Part shown: one piece after another, positions 10,479-20,206 of the stretch
Layout: each line of letters begins with the position of its first letter
How positions within the stretch are numbered: position 1 is the first letter of the stretch
Assembly (NCBI RefSeq): GCF_026262505.1
Contig: NC_067206.1
Coordinates: forward strand, 20,109,319 to 20,173,318
Direction: 5' to 3'
Source of the DNA: Trichomonas vaginalis G3
Taxonomy: Eukaryota > Parabasalia > Trichomonadida > Trichomonadidae
Length of the DNA: 64,000 bases
Translations under genes and position numbers: made by a program
Notes under the pieces: generated by a model
What the model saw: only the letters and a program-made list of their open reading frames with translations
The model's database searches: none
Told to the model about the DNA's origin: nothing

Positions 10479-10863
10479 TCAATTACTCCCTCTCATTCCT
10501 CAACCCTTTGACCTGCTTACTTATCTTTTAGGCTCCAACTTTCTCTTCTCTATCATTGTATTGTTTGATTAAAAACTTATTTTTAAGAAATTTCGATTTG
10601 TCGAATAATGATAAGTTCGAATGAAATGTAATCAAAGCAATTGTTGATCTATAGCGAGAGAACAATACATCGATTCTTTCTTATTACTATCTTATAACAA
10701 ATTGCGCATTTTAAATACCTCAATTTTCAGAAATAATAAGTGATTTACAAATTTCAAAGGCAGCAATATGATTACATGGCACAAATTTATTCAGCTATAC
10801 CTAGGAATTAAAAATTTGATGATAAAAACAAAAATTTTCGTTTAACATTTTGATAACAAATAA
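10479..10863. other. Intergenic region between convergent genes
   Basis: The RING gene and the minus-strand membrane protein converge here. The sequence is AT-rich with TAAA-type motifs that could serve 3' end formation. Nothing else is seen. Confidence 0.5.
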
Positions 10864-11334
10864 TTACTCTGGCTGGATTCTCATTGGACGCCTCTGGATG
10901 AAAAATGAGACAAATCCAGCAAGAAGTAATATAATTTGAGTAATTAAGATAATAATAGTTATAATGTATTCGAAATATAAAACTGTTTGAGCAATAATGA
11001 AGAAGAATAATTCAAAGAATACTGCAACAATTGACGAAATGAGCCAAGGCCAGAAAAATGATGCAACCGGGAGGCGGAACATTCGGATACCGAAGTAAAT
11101 AGCAATAATCTGTATAGGTATCCATAAAAATAGGAATACCCAATCAAGAGGTGCAACACCTTTATATAACAAGTAATCTTTGCATAAATAGATGAAAAAC
11201 ATTATTACCCAATAAGGCGTAAACCAGTATTTGCAGATGTGATACAATAAAGCAGTATATGCTGGGATGGCCGGAGCAGTATATCTGACTTCTTGTGTTT
11301 CTGTTGTCTCTGGTTTCTCCTCTACTTTACTCAT
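10864..11334 (-). CDS. Four-helix membrane protein, TMEM216/TMEM17-like
   Basis: The 156-residue protein has a charged N-terminal tail of about 25 residues and then four hydrophobic helices (about 38-55, 64-82, 90-112, 118-146), ending in FFIQRRPMRIQPE. Length, four-helix plan and features such as LYKG after helix 1 and IYFGIRMFRLP after helix 2 resemble the TMEM17/TMEM216 family of ciliary transition-zone membrane proteins. Trichomonads have flagella, so such a role would fit. The match is by eye and moderate; a generic small membrane protein is the alternative. Confidence 0.55.
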   Translation of the reverse strand: MSKVEEKPETTETQEVRYTAPAIPAYTALLYHICKYWFTPYWVIMFFIYLCKDYLLYKGVAPLDWVFLFLWIPIQIIAIYFGIRMFRLPVASFFWPWLISSIVAVFFELFFFIIAQTVLYFEYIITIIILITQIILLLAGFVSFFIQRRPMRIQPE

Positions 11335-12003
11335 TTATTAACGGTCATATAATTTTTTTTCAATTATTTTTATTGGCGCTACGCACCGATAAAACAATTT
11401 ATATAAAAAGAATTACCAACGCATTTCAAAGCTTTAATATCAGCATCTCTTGGCCTGTCCATACGGTGATAAATACGTGCGGAATCCACGTATTATAAAC
11501 ATGGTAATTTTTTTATAGATTTTGTCCAGGCCTTAGCATCTCATACTTATGAATTGAATTTAATATATACCTAAAATGAAATAATTAAGCATTAGTATAT
11601 CTAATTATTTATTAAGAGCTATGTAGCTATTTCTATGAAATTTACAAATTAAATCATATGTATCTGAACTTGGAAAATTACAAGAGATAGAATGATAGAA
11701 ATTATCGGTAATTGTTGTAATTTTTGATAAAAATGATAAGAGTCGGTGAAATTATAAGCAAAATTTCGACGAAGTAACATGTAAATCATATGATTCTAAA
11801 TTAAAAACATCTTCACGAATGAACAAACTCAAGAAAGAGTGAAAACATATAAATGGATAAAGAATTCGATATATTACATATATAAAGTCGTTCAGATGTA
11901 GATGACAGATACAGACACAAACTTATTCATTCAATTGAATAAAATGTGTCAATGAATAATAAAAATAAAAATAAAAAAAGTGTGGAAATAAAATGCAATG
12001 ATA
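11335..12003. other. Intergenic region including inner end of the inverted duplication
   Basis: From about 11620 the sequence is the inverted counterpart of 26230-26600. The part at 11370-11530 has higher GC, contains the hairpin AATACGTGCGGAATCCACGTATT, and has inverted arms around AAAAAGAATTACC and GGTAATTTTTTTA. This could be a small decayed foldback element. No gene is seen. Confidence 0.45.
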
Positions 12004-12567
12004 TCATTTCTTAGTTCGTTTCGAGGTCTTAGAATTTTCGTTTTGAACAACATCAACAATTGTAAAACCCAGAAGATTTGTTGGTGCTATTTTTAACTGT
12101 GTTTTTTTCTTTTCGATTTCTTCTTTAAGATCACAAATACGAGTTTCAAGTGCTGAATACTCTGAAAGACTTTTTTTATCAAACTTTGGAATTGGAGTAG
12201 AAAGAGTACTTAAAAGTTGTTCTTTGTGTTTCTGTAATGATGAATTCTTTTGGTCCCAATCGAAAATATCGTAATTAAGTTCTGTAATTTGTTTTTCGTG
12301 GGAAGTTTCGAAATCGTAGATTTCGTTATTACTTTTTCGGATGATATCTTCAACAAGTTTATCACGTGATGCAAGAAATATTTCTTCTTTCGATGAATTT
12401 TCGAGTTCTTTCTCAAAAACTTCAACTTCATTTGTTAAAAGAAGTGCTTGATATTTACGGATTTGTTGTTTAAGGATTGCATTTGAATAAGTACATTCTG
12501 TACAACTACAATTGACTTCGGATGATTCAAGAGCCGTATTGATAAGAATCTCTTGTCTTTCATCCAT
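12004..12567 (-). CDS. Coiled-coil protein, copy 1
   Basis: This 187-residue protein starts MDERQEILIN. Near the N-terminus is CSCTECTY, which could bind a metal ion; the rest is a nearly continuous Glu/Lys/Gln coiled coil with a basic end (SKTSKRTKK). No known family is recognised. The copy at 25663 differs in two residues near the C-terminus. Both copies lie downstream of an eS19 copy in the same orientation, within an inverted segmental duplication. A run GCGCCAAAT lies about 20 bases upstream of the ATG in both and may be a promoter element. Confidence 0.6.
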   Translation of the reverse strand: MDERQEILINTALESSEVNCSCTECTYSNAILKQQIRKYQALLLTNEVEVFEKELENSSKEEIFLASRDKLVEDIIRKSNNEIYDFETSHEKQITELNYDIFDWDQKNSSLQKHKEQLLSTLSTPIPKFDKKSLSEYSALETRICDLKEEIEKKKTQLKIAPTNLLGFTIVDVVQNENSKTSKRTKK

Positions 12568-13071
12568 TTTTTCTTTTTTTTATTTGGCGCCAAATTTTAT
12601 TTATTTGTTATTCGTTTGTATGTGATTAGATTTGCCTTGTTGTGTCACAAATGTTTTAATAAAAATGCAAAAACTCAAACTACTGATAAAATCTCAACAA
12701 GAATTATGACAATTCCACTCAATATGCTGGTTTTGATAAGACAGTATGCTTAATGATGGAATCTGATAGTTCTATTCTCAGATTATGATACTTAATTCAA
12801 AGAAATTGTTGTTATATTCGATTAAAACAATCAATGTTGTAATTTAATCTCAGTTTGATTAGTTTAAGGATAGTAAAATAGAGAAGAAGTTATTAAGTTT
12901 CAGTTTCAATTTCAATTTTGAAAATTTAGATTTTAAATTTAAAAGTAATGAGAAGTATAAGTTTATATTGTAATGTTGAATTATGACATGAATCAATGAT
13001 GTGGGTTTCAATGAAGAAAGAAAGGAATAAAAAAAAAACTTCAAGTCAGGTTTAAAAGTAGCAGTTCAAAT
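12568..13071. other. Spacer between coiled-coil gene and eS19 copy 1
   Basis: AT-rich spacer conserved with 24651-25662 apart from the insertion there. At about 12640 it preserves the empty site of the hairpin element. The eS19 3' flank (first about 200 bases after the stop) is shared with copies 2 and 3. Confidence 0.6.
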
Positions 13072-13518
13072 TTATTGCTTCTTGCCACAACTTGTAGCAA
13101 CTTGGTCAAGAAGGCGTTGGCCCTTTGGTGTAAGTTGGCGACCTTTTTCGCCAACTTTAACAAGGTCGGACTTCTCTAATTGTTGAAGAATGCTGCGGAT
13201 GACTTTGCGTGATGCGTTGTGATGGTGCTTTGGCATTGTAACTGCTTTAAGGTTAGCACCGTAATGGAATGAAAGACCGGAAAGTGAGGCATCATGATGC
13301 ATGTAGATCTGGCGGATAACGGCTGCAGCACGTGTGTAGAACCAGTTCTGGTTTGATGGTGCCATCTGCTTAAGAGCAGCGGTCTTGACAAGATCGGCCC
13401 ACTCGGGTGGTTTAACAATGCGGTTCTCTTGGAAGTGCTTAGCAAGTGCATTAACAAAAACATCAGCCGAAATTTCGCGTGCTTGGAAGCCTTTGTGGCC
13501 AGTCTTACCTCCAATCAT
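13072..13518 (-). CDS. RPS19: 40S ribosomal protein eS19, copy 1
   Basis: The 148-residue protein matches eS19. It has the ARE.SADVFVNALAKHF start of helix 1, the WADLVKTAALKQMAP segment, the hallmark NWFYTRAAAVIRQIY, and a C-terminal winged-helix part with ILQQLEKSDLVK and GRQLTPKGQRLLDQVA. eS19 sits in the head of the small ribosomal subunit and is needed for 18S rRNA maturation. Four identical copies occur here. GC-rich third positions set it apart from neighbours, as expected for a highly expressed gene. An ATG 14 bases upstream opens a short out-of-frame overlapping frame in every copy. The upstream region of this copy is split by a transposon (13561-15477). Confidence 0.95.
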   Translation of the reverse strand: MIGGKTGHKGFQAREISADVFVNALAKHFQENRIVKPPEWADLVKTAALKQMAPSNQNWFYTRAAAVIRQIYMHHDASLSGLSFHYGANLKAVTMPKHHHNASRKVIRSILQQLEKSDLVKVGEKGRQLTPKGQRLLDQVATSCGKKQ

Positions 13519-16099
13519 AGGAAAAGGCCATACTTCTATCGTCCTAAAATTTTAATATTAAGGTAGTCACAAAATCTAAGTAGTGAGGCTCTCAAAAATT
13601 GAACCGTACTCCATACAAAATTTGTGTACCCTCACTACTTAGATTTTGTGGCCTTCAATTGAGGGGTTAGTTTTGATAGAGCACGTTATAAAATTAAAAG
13701 GGAAAAATAAATAAAATTTAAACATTTAATTATATATAATGTAAGGAGTGTAATTCCAAATTTTCTAAAAACTATTCAAATTTGAGCATTTTTTGGAAAT
13801 AGTAAATCTAATATGTACATCTAATAACAACATGATTCATCACCTTTTCAAGCTCTGCAGTCAATTTTTTGAAATTTGATTGAAATAAATGTAGCAAAAA
13901 TTACATTTCATTAGGGAATATATGAGTTTCTCTGGAAACAGGCTGATAAATTTTAAATTTTGTCCAATCAACATGAATGCATTGAGAAATTTGGATTGAT
14001 TTTCTGGTAGAATCTGGAACAATTCAACCATGTATAAATGGATCATGTAATCATCATGAAATGTTAGTGTTAGAGTTCAAAAGAAACAGAATGAGTGGAA
14101 ATCAAACACAATCTGAATAATTTTAAACGTATACAATCTTTAAGTTTGTATTTTGAATTCTACATATATGATTGTGTAATTCGTTCTTTCAAATTTTCGG
14201 ATTCAGGCATGTTTTGATAAAATTCATTCCCAAAAACGTCAATTAACAATTAAATTTAGTGTATTTTAAATATATATACGTATTATATTTTATAAATTAT
14301 ATTAAATTCGCAAAATTTTAAGTTTTAAACAAAAATAAAAGGTAACTAAACTCCTTTCGCCGATCCGATTTGCCCCATATTTAAAATATAGCTTGCATAT
14401 GTAGAAGAAAAGCTAATTTTGAAGTACGCCCCAAATCCACCAACAGGATTTCGAGCTACTAAAAAGGTACTTTTAAATGTGATTTTTTTATAAAAAATTA
14501 AATTTATTTTAAGATCAGACGAAAAACTAATTTTATGGAAAATCTATATCGACAAATTTATTACTTATTGGGTATATAGATTTTTTGATTATGGCGATTA
14601 TGTCTGATATACTTCCAATAAGCCAAAACACATTTCATACTGATTTCTATAAAAGGTATCTTTATTATAGAAGTGTAAGCTATATCTGTTTGTTTTTTTA
14701 TTATAACAAATTCAAAATTCTCTTATAAGGACTAGATGAAATCTGTATTATTAAATCATTAGCTAAATGAAGGTTCAAATAGAAAGTAAATATCAATTTA
14801 TATGATACTGAAACCAAATAGTTCTTTTAATAAAAGATAACACGCTGAAAATTATTGAGTATTTGCAAATCTCAAAAATCTATTGGTGAATTTGGCTCAA
14901 CTTTTAAAATTATAACATCCATATCAAATCATAAAAGCAGACAAAAATTAAAGCCAAACCTATCGGCCAATTTTTTTTGATATTTTGATTTTTGAGGTAT
15001 ACTTTTAAAAGTGGATTTAAAGCACTGATGAAAAAACATTAACTTCTGTCGTTATGATTATTGATTTAGACAATAATGATTTTAATCTTTGATTATCAAA
15101 ACACTAAAGTCATCTTTTTAACATTTGCTTGGTAGCATTAACTCAAGTCTAAAGTACTATTTTATGTGGCACTCTTAGAATTTTTGTATTCATTGTACAC
15201 GCTGAAATAGTACCATTAAAGTTATGGCGGACTTTCAAAAAATAGTTTGGTCACCTTTCAAAAATACAAAATGTTCAAAATATGAAATTATGCATAGGAT
15301 ATTAAAATTTACATGTTAGTAATTCTTTTGAATTGCTTTCAATTTTCATATTGAAATTTTTAAGATTTTTTTCTGAAATAATAAGCAAGAATATCAACCT
15401 AAATAATATTAAATTCCATGCGTTAATTTTCCCTCAAAAGTCATTGACCACCTCTCAATCTAGATTTTGTGAGTACTTTACTTGATGTTTTTTTAAAAAT
15501 ATTGCACAAATATAATATAAAAATAGACTATATTACAAAGATTTGATAAAAAAATCAATAATTTTCTTTTTTTCAACTTCCAAATTTTTCTAAGATATTC
15601 ATAATCAATTCAGTCATAAGTCACAGCAGCATAAGTGCTAATACACCACTTTCCGATAAGTACTCTCTCATAACAATCTTCGTTAATGTTGAAATGTGTT
15701 TGTTTTCTAGTATGAATCTTGTGTGAGTAAGGAACAAGTCCTACTAGAAAATGAGAAAACAAACTTTCTCTTTTTTGGTAAAAATCAAAATCTGTGAGTC
15801 ACAGATAAATTAATGAGTGAATTACATTCCTCAGTAGGCATTTCTGATGGTTAAATCATGCGAACAATGCTAAAGCTATCATCAAATATAATCTAAGCTT
15901 GATGGGAAATCAATTTCATACAGAGAGAAAAAAAAATTGACTCATTTTCAATGTGCTGCCTCAAAAAATGAATTGCTTTCATTTTAAATGAAGCTACAAA
16001 TTGAAATTTTGTTAATCATTTCATCATATATTGGAAATTGCATGACGATTTTTTGAAAGTTGTTTGTGAAGTGAATTTGAATAGCCTTTACCTGCCATT
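13519..16099. other. Transposon-split upstream region of eS19 copy 1 and spacer
   Basis: It holds 40 bases of eS19 leader, the 1.9-kb transposon (13561-15477), then the displaced remainder of the eS19 upstream region (15478 to about 15690, matching 29510-29725). Plain AT-rich spacer follows to the PDI-like gene. Confidence 0.75.
13561..15477. mobile_element. 1.9-kb non-autonomous DNA transposon with TTA target duplication
   Basis: The insertion begins AGGTAGTCACAAAATCTA and ends with the inverted TAGATTTTGTGAGTACT. It is flanked by TTA on both sides (13558-13560, 15478-15480). The other three eS19 copies show the uninterrupted site (AATATTACTTGAT), fixing both ends to the base. A second inverted copy of the end sequence lies just inside the left end (CACAAAATCTAAGTAGTGAG against CTCACTACTTAGATTTTGTG near 13634). 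A 3-bp TTA duplication fits PIF/Harbinger-type elements. No transposase frame is present. Confidence 0.85.
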
Positions 16100-16768
16100 A
16101 TGATGTTTTCTTTGTTTACAGCATCAGCCTTCTCATCTGTTCAGTTCAATGAGCATGTATTGCATCTCACATCTCTCCCACCAAATGATGAGAACACCTA
16201 CGCTGTTATGATTCATACAGAATCTTGTCCTCACTGCGTCCGCCTTGCTCCAACGTGGAATCACGCAGCAGAACTCGGTGCAGGATCCGCAATATTCGCT
16301 GATCTTAACTGCCACGAAAACAGAACAGCCTGCGAATCAATTGCAACAGATCAAGTTCCCAGAATCCTTCTTTTCAAAAACAAAGTAATCAACGAATATC
16401 CAAAGATGTTACCACAAGTAACACTTTCGATTGTTGAATGGGTCTCTTCATTCATGATTCCTGACTTTCTCGAAGTGACCAAAGAAAATTATACTCAAAT
16501 TGTCGGTGAAAACGCAGCAATTCTCTTCTCTGATAAGCGCCCAATGTCATGGGTTTCATCAGCCAATTATTACAACGACAAGAAGGTTAAATTCGTAATT
16601 TCATCTGATAAGGAGCTATTCAACGAACTCAAATTACCAAAGTACCCAGGCGTATACGCTAAAGTTGGTAATGAGTACAAACTTTACACAGGAAAAGTAA
16701 ATTCAATCCCAGTAAAGGAATTCTTGGACTCTCAATTCAATGTGAAGCAAGACAACAAAGAACTCTAA
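16100..16768 (+). CDS. Secreted thioredoxin-fold protein, PDI-like
   Basis: The 222-residue protein has a short hydrophobic leader (residues 1-14) typical of a signal peptide, then a thioredoxin fold with active site CPHC at 43-46 and cis-proline P87 (QVPRILLF). A second, non-catalytic thioredoxin-like half follows. CPHC is close to the CGHC of protein disulfide isomerases, so it probably forms or reshuffles disulfides in the secretory pathway. The C-terminus NKEL resembles a weak KDEL-type ER retrieval signal. It is much shorter than four-domain PDI and resembles single-domain protist PDIs. The upstream ATG of a tandem ATGATG was taken as start. Confidence 0.75.
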   Translation: MMFSLFTASAFSSVQFNEHVLHLTSLPPNDENTYAVMIHTESCPHCVRLAPTWNHAAELGAGSAIFADLNCHENRTACESIATDQVPRILLFKNKVINEYPKMLPQVTLSIVEWVSSFMIPDFLEVTKENYTQIVGENAAILFSDKRPMSWVSSANYYNDKKVKFVISSDKELFNELKLPKYPGVYAKVGNEYKLYTGKVNSIPVKEFLDSQFNVKQDNKEL

Positions 16769-17034
16769 GAAAATTACTTATTAATGTTAAATAATATCGA
16801 AATTTATTATTGATTAATTTTTTTTCACAAAAAAATAAACAAATAGTGATTCCTATTATATAACCTACTAATTTATACTCAGAATCCATTTTCCCAATGT
16901 GATTTTTAAAAAGATTTTTCATTTTGATGAAAATTCAAAGGAAATTTTCTAATTTTGAGCCATGTCTATACATCAGATATAGGAACTAAATGTATTACAT
17001 GTTTTTATTATTTATTTTTAAAAAAACAAGTACA

Positions 17035-17281
17035 ACTGGACTCCTCTGATGTCTACTTGTGCAAATGGCCATGAATAGTGTTGAGGTGTTAATTAATAAC
17101 GGCGCAAACATTCTTGTTAAAGATATTGTACAATCACATGGAAACATCTGATTGAAGAGGTCAATTTTACATGTTCTAAAAGTCTAATGCAACAGTTAAG
17201 AATAGCGTGGAGAAGATGTCTGTTGGGAGTTCTAATTAATAACTGCGTAAACATCTGATGGAAGAGGTCAATTTTACATGT
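17035..17281 (+). pseudogene. Ankyrin-repeat gene fragment
   Basis: The plus strand encodes EVLINNGANILVKD, the typical end of an ankyrin repeat, preceded in a shifted frame by STCANGHE, the usual start. A second partial copy of the same DNA (ATTAATAACTGCGTAAACAT and AAGAGGTCAATTTTACATGT) follows at about 17235. Stops and frame changes show it is dead. Large ankyrin families are typical of trichomonads. The fragment is split by the inverted CCZ1 piece. Confidence 0.65.
17181..17232 (-). repeat. Inverted 52-base copy of CCZ1-like CDS
   Basis: The reverse complement matches 17671-17722 inside the next gene at 51 of 52 positions. It lies about 170 bases upstream of that gene's ATG in antisense orientation, so a transcript starting further upstream could fold on the CDS. 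Confidence 0.85.
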
Positions 17282-17399
17282 AACTCTATATCAGATATAG
17301 GAACTAAATGTACAGTAGATATAAATAAAGTTTCAGCTGTGGAGAATATCAAATACAGTCTTAATTTATCGGCGTGAAGCATCAATAATTGAAAAAAAA

Positions 17400-18656
17400 A
17401 TGGCGTCTTTGATTGAATGTTTTTTGGTTTTTGATGGAAGACCTCAAACATTAGAAGCTAGTGCACCTCCTCTGTTCTTCGTAAAGACAGAATCCGAAGA
17501 AGTTAAGCATTTTGCTGAAAATCAAGCAGGTATATTTTTAACTTTAATCAAGTTTGCCAAATTTTTCACAAACCAAGTTCCAGTTGATTACGCATTAACA
17601 GATCAGCATGAAATAGCCATTTCTGAGCTATCTGAGAACATTTGGATATCTGTTTCTAAAACAAATAGAGGAACTCCAAACAGACATCTTCTCCACGCTA
17701 TTCTTAACTGTTGCATTAGACTATACAAACTGTTTTTCCCTAAGCCAATACGTGATGAATCAGGAAATGTTTCTAGACGAAGTGCAAAGCTATTGAACTC
17801 TTCATTCCAACAAATTGTTCAAGCCATATCGCATACCAATCTTACATTTATTCATTTATTTGACTCTTTCTTCCAAATTGACTTGCCATCAGATATTAAT
17901 ACTCAATTAAACCATATTGCGGCGCAAATACTCAGTCCTGATTCTCCCATTGTGCATTTGGCTATTATGCACAGTAGAAACTTTATTTATTCTACGTTTC
18001 CCCAAGATATTGCAAATACACTCGCAGTAAGTCTACAAATGAAGTTCCCTTACCTATTTCCACGTGTTCTCATCAAGGATGAAGAACATTTGTATTGGAT
18101 TATTGGTTTAAGTCGTTCAGAAAAAGGTCCAATTAATCTTTACGCTCCACCATTATTAATTGAAGACGAACAGTATCCTCTTGTTGCATTACGATTCAAG
18201 AAATTCAAGATCCTTATGACAATTAAGCCATTAATTGTTCCGACACCTGATGTTTTCAATCAAATTCCTCCGAGGCTCAAATTCCTCAAACAATTCTTCA
18301 CCCGATTGAAGATTGAGACAACGAAAGTATCCATTGACAATCCTTTCATTATTATCTCATCAAATGCAGAAAAACAACAATTGAATTTATTTAATAAGAA
18401 AATTTCTGACGCCTCGATTCCTATTGCAGAACAGGATATTATTAGAGGCCATTACATTGCACATTTGCTCTCTAATATCTCTAGAATTGGATTTATCGGA
18501 AATCTTGGCTACTTTTTGTATTACGAGAAAGATAAAGAGAAAGAACATATAACTTACGTCAAATGTGACCATGAAAACGTTTCCTCGGCCATTGATTATG
18601 TGAAATGGATGGCGGATGATTCAAATATGCCTCACACATCTGTTAGTCTCAAGTAA
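17400..18656 (+). CDS. CCZ1: CCZ1-like subunit of a Mon1-Ccz1 Rab7 exchange factor
   Basis: The 418-residue protein follows the plan of CCZ1: an N-terminal longin-like domain opening with a hydrophobic strand (IECFLVFDG), ENIWISVSKTN where human CCZ1 has ENFWMVMVV, a long helix (NCCIRLYKLFF), then LDSFFQ-type helices. A second longin domain follows (IVHLAIMHSRNFIYST, then PYLFPRVLI). CCZ1 pairs with MON1 to activate Rab7 on late endosomes. Length is near that of CCZ1 in other eukaryotes (about 480). No membrane segment is seen. The assignment is by motif order and spacing read by eye. Start: the only ATG near an upstream A-run. Confidence 0.65.
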   Translation: MASLIECFLVFDGRPQTLEASAPPLFFVKTESEEVKHFAENQAGIFLTLIKFAKFFTNQVPVDYALTDQHEIAISELSENIWISVSKTNRGTPNRHLLHAILNCCIRLYKLFFPKPIRDESGNVSRRSAKLLNSSFQQIVQAISHTNLTFIHLFDSFFQIDLPSDINTQLNHIAAQILSPDSPIVHLAIMHSRNFIYSTFPQDIANTLAVSLQMKFPYLFPRVLIKDEEHLYWIIGLSRSEKGPINLYAPPLLIEDEQYPLVALRFKKFKILMTIKPLIVPTPDVFNQIPPRLKFLKQFFTRLKIETTKVSIDNPFIIISSNAEKQQLNLFNKKISDASIPIAEQDIIRGHYIAHLLSNISRIGFIGNLGYFLYYEKDKEKEHITYVKCDHENVSSAIDYVKWMADDSNMPHTSVSLK

Positions 18657-19759
18657 TTCTTTTATTTGTTTGTTAAAAATTGAAATTATTCGGAATCTTA
18701 TTTTTTTTACCATTTTCTGACATGCTCCCATAATATCAATATATCTTTATTGTGATTGCAAAAAGTATAACAGCCATATTAGGCACTATACAATGATTTG
18801 CAGTTACTTCTTCGCGACCGAAAATATTAACTTTTTACCATCGAAAATTGGGTAATATAAAGCTTTGATGTCAAAAAAATTGAGAGAAAGTCAGAAATAT
18901 TTTCGGTCGCGAAGAAGTAACTGTATGACTTAGCACTGAATTCTATTCAGGAAACAGTTATTATATATCACTAATGGCGTAATATGGCCCCTACAATAAT
19001 GATATATTGATTTTGTTAGTGTATTAACCTGAATGACGAATCATCGAAAACTTAGAATGAGAAATTTAGGGTTAGTGTACATAAACCTTTTGTTAGAAAC
19101 GCATCAAAAGAGCTATTTTCAGGCTAATAATTTGCTATTACCGAACAGTATATGAATCAAAAATAATTGTATGAATGACAATTGCTGTTTAAGGTTATTT
19201 TTCAATGATTCATCACAACGGTTGTCAGAAATTTGAATTAAAATCAACTGCCTTTGGACACATTTAAATATCATCTCCTACTAAATTATTTGAATTATCC
19301 TAGTCTACTCACTTAATACAATCAAAAATTCATGTTTTGCAACTAACTATTAATGATTTGTCTGGAAAACACAAGATATTTTCAAGTTTCATGTCAAAGA
19401 CTTCTTTTCATAAACATGTTTGAAAATAACTTATTCCTATATGTGCCATTTTAAATATTATAGGAAAGTATAGATAAGAATGCTGTTGAGATAGCTGAGT
19501 ACCATCAAAGTAATGGGAATTTGAGATGATCTGTTGAAAAATGAGAATATTTGATTACACCAAGTGAATATACTAGAGTGCATCGCATTTGCATTAGAAA
19601 TGAATAGAAAAATTTGGAAATTGAAAAAATGAAAATTATTGATTTTTTTTATCAAATCTTTATAATATAGTCTATTGTTATATTATATTTGTGCAATATT
19701 TTTTAAAAAATATCAAGTAATATTAAAATTTTAGGACGATAGAAGTATGGCCTTTTCCT
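18657..19759. other. Spacer with foldback element and eS19 copy 2 upstream region
   Basis: It contains the 275-bp foldback element (18736-19010) and a relic at 19190-19270 whose core resembles the small TTAA element at 53231. From about 19610 it carries the shared eS19 upstream region, which diverges by roughly a tenth from copy 3. Confidence 0.6.
18736..19010. mobile_element. Foldback/MITE element
   Basis: Outer arms TCAATATATCTTTATTGT (18736) and ACAATAATGATATATTGA (18993) pair with one mismatch. Further in, GCCATATTA pairs with TAATATGGC, and the core has perfect 27-bp arms (18802-18828 and 18896-18922, GTTACTTCTTCGCGACCG) around 67 bases. The core spacer is shared with the element at 52879-53201, so the two are related. 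Confidence 0.8.
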
Positions 19760-20206
19760 ATGATTGGAGGTAAGACTGGCCACAAAGGCTTCCAAGCACG
19801 CGAAATTTCGGCTGATGTTTTTGTTAATGCACTTGCTAAGCACTTCCAAGAGAACCGCATTGTTAAACCACCCGAGTGGGCCGATCTTGTCAAGACCGCT
19901 GCTCTTAAGCAGATGGCACCATCAAACCAGAACTGGTTCTACACACGTGCTGCAGCCGTTATCCGCCAGATCTACATGCATCATGATGCCTCACTTTCCG
20001 GTCTTTCATTCCATTACGGTGCTAACCTTAAAGCAGTTACAATGCCAAAGCACCATCACAACGCATCACGCAAAGTCATCCGCAGCATTCTTCAACAATT
20101 AGAGAAGTCCGACCTTGTTAAAGTTGGCGAAAAAGGTCGCCAACTTACACCAAAGGGCCAACGCCTTCTTGACCAAGTTGCTACAAGTTGTGGCAAGAAG
20201 CAATAA
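19760..20206 (+). CDS. RPS19: 40S ribosomal protein eS19, copy 2
   Basis: Identical in protein to copy 1. An overlapping +1 frame is also identical in translation in all four copies, which means the DNA is the same at almost every codon position. The upstream region matches copies 3 and 4 for about 150 bases; the downstream match ends near 20400. It is free of insertions on either side. Confidence 0.95.
   Translation: MIGGKTGHKGFQAREISADVFVNALAKHFQENRIVKPPEWADLVKTAALKQMAPSNQNWFYTRAAAVIRQIYMHHDASLSGLSFHYGANLKAVTMPKHHHNASRKVIRSILQQLEKSDLVKVGEKGRQLTPKGQRLLDQVATSCGKKQ

Larger units (their letters stand above)
11620..13557 (-). repeat. Inverted segmental duplication, arm 1 (coiled coil + eS19)
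   Basis: This arm matches 24170-26600 in inverted orientation, covering the eS19 gene, the spacer, the coiled-coil gene and about 380 bases beyond. The main difference is the 0.5-kb hairpin element present only in arm 2 (25076-25588). Scattered substitutions occur in non-coding parts. Confidence 0.85.
16769..17399. other. Spacer with ankyrin relic and antisense CCZ1 fragment
   Basis: It contains two direct copies of ATCAGATATAGGAACTAAATG (about 16974 and 17288), a decayed ankyrin-repeat segment (17035-17281) and, within that, an inverted 52-base copy of CDS sequence from the next gene. The 3' end of the PDI-like gene and the promoter of the CCZ1-like gene must also lie here. Confidence 0.6.

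Noticed and set aside
12859-13044. 61-codon frame in the eS19 3' flank
   Set aside because: Made of Phe/Leu/Lys runs from AT-rich DNA; the corresponding sequence in other eS19 copies is not kept as a frame.
19764-20102. 112-codon open frame overlapping eS19 in the +1 frame (all four copies)
   Set aside because: It is open only because the eS19 sequence is identical in each copy; eS19 itself has clear family motifs, and the overlapping product has low-complexity composition.
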